The notes beneath the pieces are model-generated. The model ran no database searches, was not told the DNA's origin, and worked only from the letters and a program-made list of their open reading frames with translations. From assembly GCA_021156345.1 (NCBI GenBank), contig JAJNDJ010000022.1:1-8173 (forward strand): a stretch of 8,173 bases of DNA, in the 5' to 3' direction. Shown piece after piece: positions 4,998 to 8,173 of the stretch; the stretch's first letter is position 1; every line of letters starts with the position of its first letter. Both the position numbers and the translations under genes were made by a program. This DNA comes from Rubrobacteraceae bacterium (lineage in GTDB: Bacteria; Actinomycetota; Rubrobacteria; Rubrobacterales; Rubrobacteraceae).

Positions 4998-5237
4998 TTG
5001 AAAGTGCCTCCGATCCGACACCGCCACTCTCCAGAACCTACTGTTCCCTCGTTCCATCCAATTCCGGTCCTTTTCCGTTCCGGATTTTCGACTCTCATTT
5101 CGCACTTCTGAGCACTTATCGGGAGCCATTATCTACGAAACGCGCACCGGAAACGTACTTCCGCTGAGACTTCTTGGCAAGCGCCGATACCTACGCCTTT
5201 CTGGCCGGTGAGATAACCTTCAGCTAACACGCAAAGT

Positions 5238-5254
5238 GATCGGTTTCTCCGATC
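5238..5254 (-). terminator. Possible terminator hairpin of the ABC transporter operon
   Basis: GATCGG (5238-5243) pairs with CCGATC (5249-5254) over a 5-nt loop, about 60 nt after the permease stop in the direction of transcription. There is no T tract; the sequence after it on the minus strand is ACTTTGCG. Weak support. Confidence 0.35.
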
Positions 5255-5313
5255 CTTGCCGTAGAATTTCGTCGGAATGATCCGCTCCATTCAATATGGT
5301 CTTCTAGATGCCT

Positions 5314-6153
5314 TCATTCCTTATTTCGGTACAGATACATCGTTATCGGGGCGAAGACGACGACGAGCCCGGCGCAGGCGGCTAGTAGCCAGCCGATCTG
5401 GCCCATTAACACGGTCCCGGACATCAGGCCGCGAACCGCGGTTACCAGATGTGTGATCGGGTTGAAGTCGACGGCCGTCTGTAGCCAGCCGGGCATCGTC
5501 TTCGGCTCCACGAAGATGTTGCTGGCGAACGTCAGAGGGAACATGATCAGCGTGCTCACCCACAACACCGAGTTTGGCGTTCTGAGTACGAGGCCGAGGG
5601 CCGTCCAGATCCACGAGAGGCTGAACGCAAACACTACAACAAGCGCGACGGAGAGAAGGACCCCGACTACGCCTCCCTCCGGCCGGAAGCCCAGAACCAG
5701 CCCTAGCAGGAGTACGATCACCGAGGCAAGTGTGTAGCGGGCTGCGTCGCCGACAAGTGCTCCAACTATGACGGACAGACGCCACACCGGGAGCGACCGA
5801 AAGCGATCCGCGACGCCTTTAGAGATGTCGGTATTGAGATTGAACCCGGTGTAGGAGGTGATGAGTATGACGGTCTGCACCAAGATGCCCGGAAGGAGGA
5901 ACTGAAGGTATGCACCGGGCGAGCCACCGATGGCACCGCCCAGGAGGTAGGTGAATAGCAGTGTGAAGATGATCGGGTTGCCCACGGCGTCGAATAGTTG
6001 CTCGGGGACGTGCTTTATCTTCAGCATAGCCCGCCACCCGAACGTGAGCGAGGCAGAGAGTGCGTTCGGGCGCCTGGGGCGTTTGCTTGAGGAAAGCACC
6101 GAGCGAAGCTCGTCTTCGGAGATGGCGTGGGACGTATTGGCCGGTGTTGTCAT
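5314..6153 (-). CDS. ABC-2 type transporter permease, DrrB-like
   Basis: This 279-aa integral membrane protein has the usual layout of antibiotic-efflux ABC-2 permeases. A cytoplasmic N-terminal tail of about 50 residues precedes six hydrophobic helices near 60-76, 85-105, 133-155, 162-188, 195-213 and 253-274. The signature ADRFRSLPV (115-123) lies in the cytoplasmic loop after helix 2, which couples to the ATPase in the DrrB family. [13 protein letters not shown] (231-243) before the last helix is also characteristic. The ATG at 6153 overlaps the TGA of the ATPase gene (ATGA), and GAGGAGAAG lies about 7 nt upstream, so translation is coupled. It would export a hydrophobic compound with its ATPase. 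Since that ATPase looks truncated, the exporter may be inactive or may borrow another ATPase. Confidence 0.92.
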   Translation of the reverse strand: MTTPANTSHAISEDELRSVLSSSKRPRRPNALSASLTFGWRAMLKIKHVPEQLFDAVGNPIIFTLLFTYLLGGAIGGSPGAYLQFLLPGILVQTVILITSYTGFNLNTDISKGVADRFRSLPVWRLSVIVGALVGDAARYTLASVIVLLLGLVLGFRPEGGVVGVLLSVALVVVFAFSLSWIWTALGLVLRTPNSVLWVSTLIMFPLTFASNIFVEPKTMPGWLQTAVDFNPITHLVTAVRGLMSGTVLMGQIGWLLAACAGLVVVFAPITMYLYRNKE

Positions 6154-6917
6154 GCGGTCTTCTCCTCTATCATGTCGGTCCCTTCTTCGGCAGGGTGCCC
6201 GGTTAGGGCGAGGAACACTTCGTCGAGGCTCGGCTGTCCGAGGGCGAAGTCTGTAGTGGTGATGCCGGCGCGGGACAGCTCCGCGAGGGCTTGGGATACC
6301 CGATCGGGTTCGGAGACCCTCGCCACGAGCGCAACCGGGTCCGAAGGAGTTTCCACCGCGACGCCGAGCGTTTGTGAGAGGATTCGCTCTGCCTCAACGC
6401 GGGCTTCCGGTTCACGCAGTCTGACGCGGAGGACCCCAGAGCCAACCGAGTTCTTCAGTTCACCGGGAGTTCCCTCAGCGATGACCTTGCCATTGTCTAT
6501 CACGACGATCCTATCGGCGAGCTGGTCGGCTTCGTCGAGGTACTGCGTCGTCAGAAGCACCGTCGTTCCCTCGTAAGCGAGCGCCCGGATGATGTCCCAG
6601 ACCTGGTTACGGCTGCGGGGATCTAGTCCGGTCGTCGGCTCGTCGAGAAAGATGAGGTCCGGCGTGACGACTATACTCGCGGCGATGTCTAGCTTCCTCC
6701 TCATGCCCCCGGAATAGGTTTTCACCTGGCGATCCGCCGCGCCGGCGAGCCCGAAGGCTTCCAGGAGTTCGTCGGCGCGCATCTTTGCCTCCTTGCGCGA
6801 AAGTCCTAGTAAACGGGCTATGAGGACCAGGTTCTCGAATCCAGTGAGGTCCTCGTCGACCGAGGCGAACTGTCCGGTGAGGCTCACCCGCCCGCGCACC
6901 GCGTCGCCCTCGCTCAC
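6150..6917 (-). CDS. DrrA-like ABC transporter ATP-binding protein, N-terminally truncated (no Walker A)
   Basis: The open frame from GTG 6917 gives 255 aa. Present are the Q-loop (LTGQF, Gln16), the ABC signature YSGGM (68-72), Walker B LIFLDE (88-93) with the D-loop TTGLDP, and [14 protein letters not shown] (123-136), where Gln replaces the switch His as is normal in DrrA proteins. The DrrA-type C-terminal region ends with [13 protein letters not shown]. Missing is everything before [11 protein letters not shown]: about 70-80 residues with the first strands and the Walker A P-loop (GPNGAGKTT). Reading upstream in frame gives [13 protein letters not shown] after a TAA at 6960, with no P-loop. 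Without it ATP cannot be bound normally. The break coincides with the start of the divergent MarR gene, which is truncated too. Identity is sure; function is doubtful. Confidence 0.9.
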   Translation of the reverse strand: MSEGDAVRGRVSLTGQFASVDEDLTGFENLVLIARLLGLSRKEAKMRADELLEAFGLAGAADRQVKTYSGGMRRKLDIAASIVVTPDLIFLDEPTTGLDPRSRNQVWDIIRALAYEGTTVLLTTQYLDEADQLADRIVVIDNGKVIAEGTPGELKNSVGSGVLRVRLREPEARVEAERILSQTLGVAVETPSDPVALVARVSEPDRVSQALAELSRAGITTTDFALGQPSLDEVFLALTGHPAEEGTDMIEEKTA

Positions 6918-6950
6918 TACGTCGAGAATCGCAAGAGCACGGCGGGAAGC

Positions 6951-7967
6951 ATGTTCTTATTGCAGGCGGTTGCCGAGCGGAGCGGGATGAACCTGACCGA
7001 CTTGCAGTGCATCACCATCCTCACTTCGACGGGTCCGATCACCGCCGGGCGCCTGGCGGAGGAGATGGGGCTCACGACGGGCTCGGTAACCGGCGTGATC
7101 GACCGGATGGAAAGGGCGGGCTACGTGCGGCGGGAGAAGGACCCCGACGACGCGCGACGGGTGATCGTACGGCCTGTTTCGGAGAAGTTGGAGAGCGCGG
7201 GGGCGGGTTTCTTTGCTTCGCAGGGCAGGGTGCTCGAAGAGTTGATGTCGGAGTACGACGATCGGGATCTCACGCTCTTCCTCGACATCATGCGGAAGTC
7301 CAACGCCATGACCCGGGAGGAGACCGCCAGGATCCGGGTCGCGTCAAGAGGGGGCGAAGGGGGCGAGTTCTCGGCTCCTTTAGTCTCGGCGCAGAGCGGG
7401 CGGGTGGTGTTCGCCAACGGGGCTTCCCGGCTCGCTATCCGGGCCGGCTCCGGGATGGACGATCTCTACCGGGCACGCTTCGAGGGGCCTGTACCGAAGG
7501 TCGATGTGGCAGACGGTATCGTGACCTTCCGCTATCCTCGCGGCTTCGGCGGGCTTTTCGAATGGCGCAACCGCTCCGGGGGAGAGGTAACGCTTAACGC
7601 CGCGGTGCCCTGGGAGGTCGAGGTGCGCGGCGGAGCGTACAAGGTCGAGGCGGACCTCAGCGGACTGAAGCTGATCTCCTTCGTCTTGACGCGGGGGTCC
7701 AGCGACGTCGACCTGACGCTTCCGGAGCCATCGGGGACGGTTCCGGTACGCGTGTCCGGAGGTGCTAGCAAGGCGAACATACGCCGTCCGGCAGGGGTCG
7801 AGGCGCAACTGAGCGTGAAAGGCGGCGCAAGCAAGCTGAGCTTCGACGAGCAAAACCTCGCCGCCGTGGGCGGCAAGCTCCGGCTTCAGAGCCCCGGCTA
7901 CGACAGTGTTTCCGACCGCTACGAGATCGAGGTCTCCGGCGGCGCCAGCAAGGTCAACGTTCAGTGA
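6951..7967 (+). CDS. MarR-type regulator fused to a beta-rich GGASK-repeat domain (DUF4097-like)
   Basis: This is a 338-aa two-part protein. Residues 1-125 are a MarR winged helix: [27 protein letters not shown] as the recognition region, [14 protein letters not shown], and wing [13 protein letters not shown] (62-74), then dimer helices to about 125. A Gly-rich linker (130-145) leads to a region of short alternating strands. In it GGASK or a variant recurs at 156-160 (NGASR), 227-231 (GGAYK), 248-252 (RGSSD), 270-274, 291-295 and 330-334, the pattern of DUF4097-like beta-solenoid domains. The C-terminal role is unknown; no membrane helix is present. ATG 6951 has only a weak ribosome site (GGGA), and family-like sequence ([10 protein letters not shown]) continues upstream in frame without a start codon, so the first helix is lost. 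It is divergent from the ABC genes and was probably their regulator. Confidence 0.85.
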   Translation: MFLLQAVAERSGMNLTDLQCITILTSTGPITAGRLAEEMGLTTGSVTGVIDRMERAGYVRREKDPDDARRVIVRPVSEKLESAGAGFFASQGRVLEELMSEYDDRDLTLFLDIMRKSNAMTREETARIRVASRGGEGGEFSAPLVSAQSGRVVFANGASRLAIRAGSGMDDLYRARFEGPVPKVDVADGIVTFRYPRGFGGLFEWRNRSGGEVTLNAAVPWEVEVRGGAYKVEADLSGLKLISFVLTRGSSDVDLTLPEPSGTVPVRVSGGASKANIRRPAGVEAQLSVKGGASKLSFDEQNLAAVGGKLRLQSPGYDSVSDRYEIEVSGGASKVNVQ

Positions 7968-8025
7968 GCCAACAAGCCGAGACCACAACCTCGCCTACGC
8001 GAGTCAGAACCGGTGCCGCATCGCA

Positions 8026-8043
8026 CCTCTACACCCATAGAGG
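8026..8043 (+). terminator. Possible hairpin terminator of the MarR-fusion gene
   Basis: CCTCTA (8026-8031) and TAGAGG (8038-8043) form a 6-bp stem with a 6-nt loop, about 60 nt after the TGA. No T tract follows. From 7968 to the window end I see no gene. Confidence 0.3.
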
Positions 8044-8173
8044 GGACGCAGTCACCGGCCCTGGATCCGCTGGTCGCACCGAGAAGGTTCCCGAGGAGAC
8101 CGCAGAGATGTATCCTGACTGTGGCTGACCGCTCCTAGCCGCCCCATTCGGTGCCGGTTCTCCCAATACCGAA

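Larger units (their letters stand above)
4973..5313. other. Gene-free stretch downstream of the ABC permease
   Basis: No frame on either strand looks coding. It contains the second copy of GGTTGCAGTACG (4986-4997). This follows two copies of GTACTAGC spaced 10 bp apart (4966-4973 and 4976-4983), partly over the end of the luciferase-like remnant. A small hairpin lies at 5238-5254. I see no promoter of quality and no readable gene fragment. Confidence 0.5.

Noticed and set aside
7380..7988. Long minus-strand open frame opposite the MarR-fusion gene (also 7532-7876)
   Set aside because: It is a shadow of high-GC coding sequence. It has no family features and no ribosome site, and the plus-strand frame has clear MarR and repeat-domain signals.

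Overview
The window reads as a piece of high-GC bacterial chromosome, most likely from an actinomycete. Rubrobacter or a relative is my guess. The grounds are the GC-rich third positions, frequent GTG/TTG starts, a secreted LPXTG-anchored cupredoxin, a DrrA/DrrB-type ABC exporter and a MarR regulator with a GGASK-repeat tail. This is inference from sequence style, not a database match. No integrase, transposase or CRISPR array is visible.

Layout. (a) Positions 1-1910 hold five genes, all on the minus strand. In transcription order they are a two-helix membrane protein (1524-1910), a signal-peptide/LPXTG cupredoxin (811-1347), a small membrane protein (484-711), a second cupredoxin lacking any export signal (201-452), and the first 30 residues of a Rossmann-fold NAD(P)-binding protein (1-90). 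(b) Positions 1911-2514 contain no convincing gene. They hold inverted repeats, a tandem GGTTGC repeat, the 3' part of a tRNA gene (Thr-like) and three helically phased TTGCA boxes. (c) Positions 2515-4638 are a MarR-type regulator followed 9 nt later by a DHA2-family MFS drug exporter on the minus strand. A very good sigma-70-type promoter lies upstream, and a GCAAGT/ACTTGC dyad overlies its -10 box. This looks like a self-regulated efflux operon. (d) Just beyond that promoter is a fragment of a luciferase-like flavin monooxygenase gene, then about 340 nt with no gene. (e) Positions 5314-6917 (minus) encode a DrrB-like ABC-2 permease and a DrrA-like ATPase whose reading frames overlap by 4 nt. 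Divergent from them, 6951-7967 (plus) encodes a second MarR protein fused to a beta-rich repeat domain. The last 200 nt hold only a weak hairpin.

The main theme is drug or toxic-compound efflux, with two exporters each beside a MarR regulator, next to a small cell-surface copper-protein cluster. The most notable structural point is that the divergent ABC/MarR pair looks damaged. The ATPase has lost its Walker A end and the MarR has lost its first helix. The two truncations meet at about 6920, as expected if one deletion removed the shared promoter region and both 5' ends, or if the assembly is chimeric there. Together with the tRNA fragment, the luciferase-like remnant and the export-signal-less cupredoxin, this suggests a locus that has been repeatedly rearranged.
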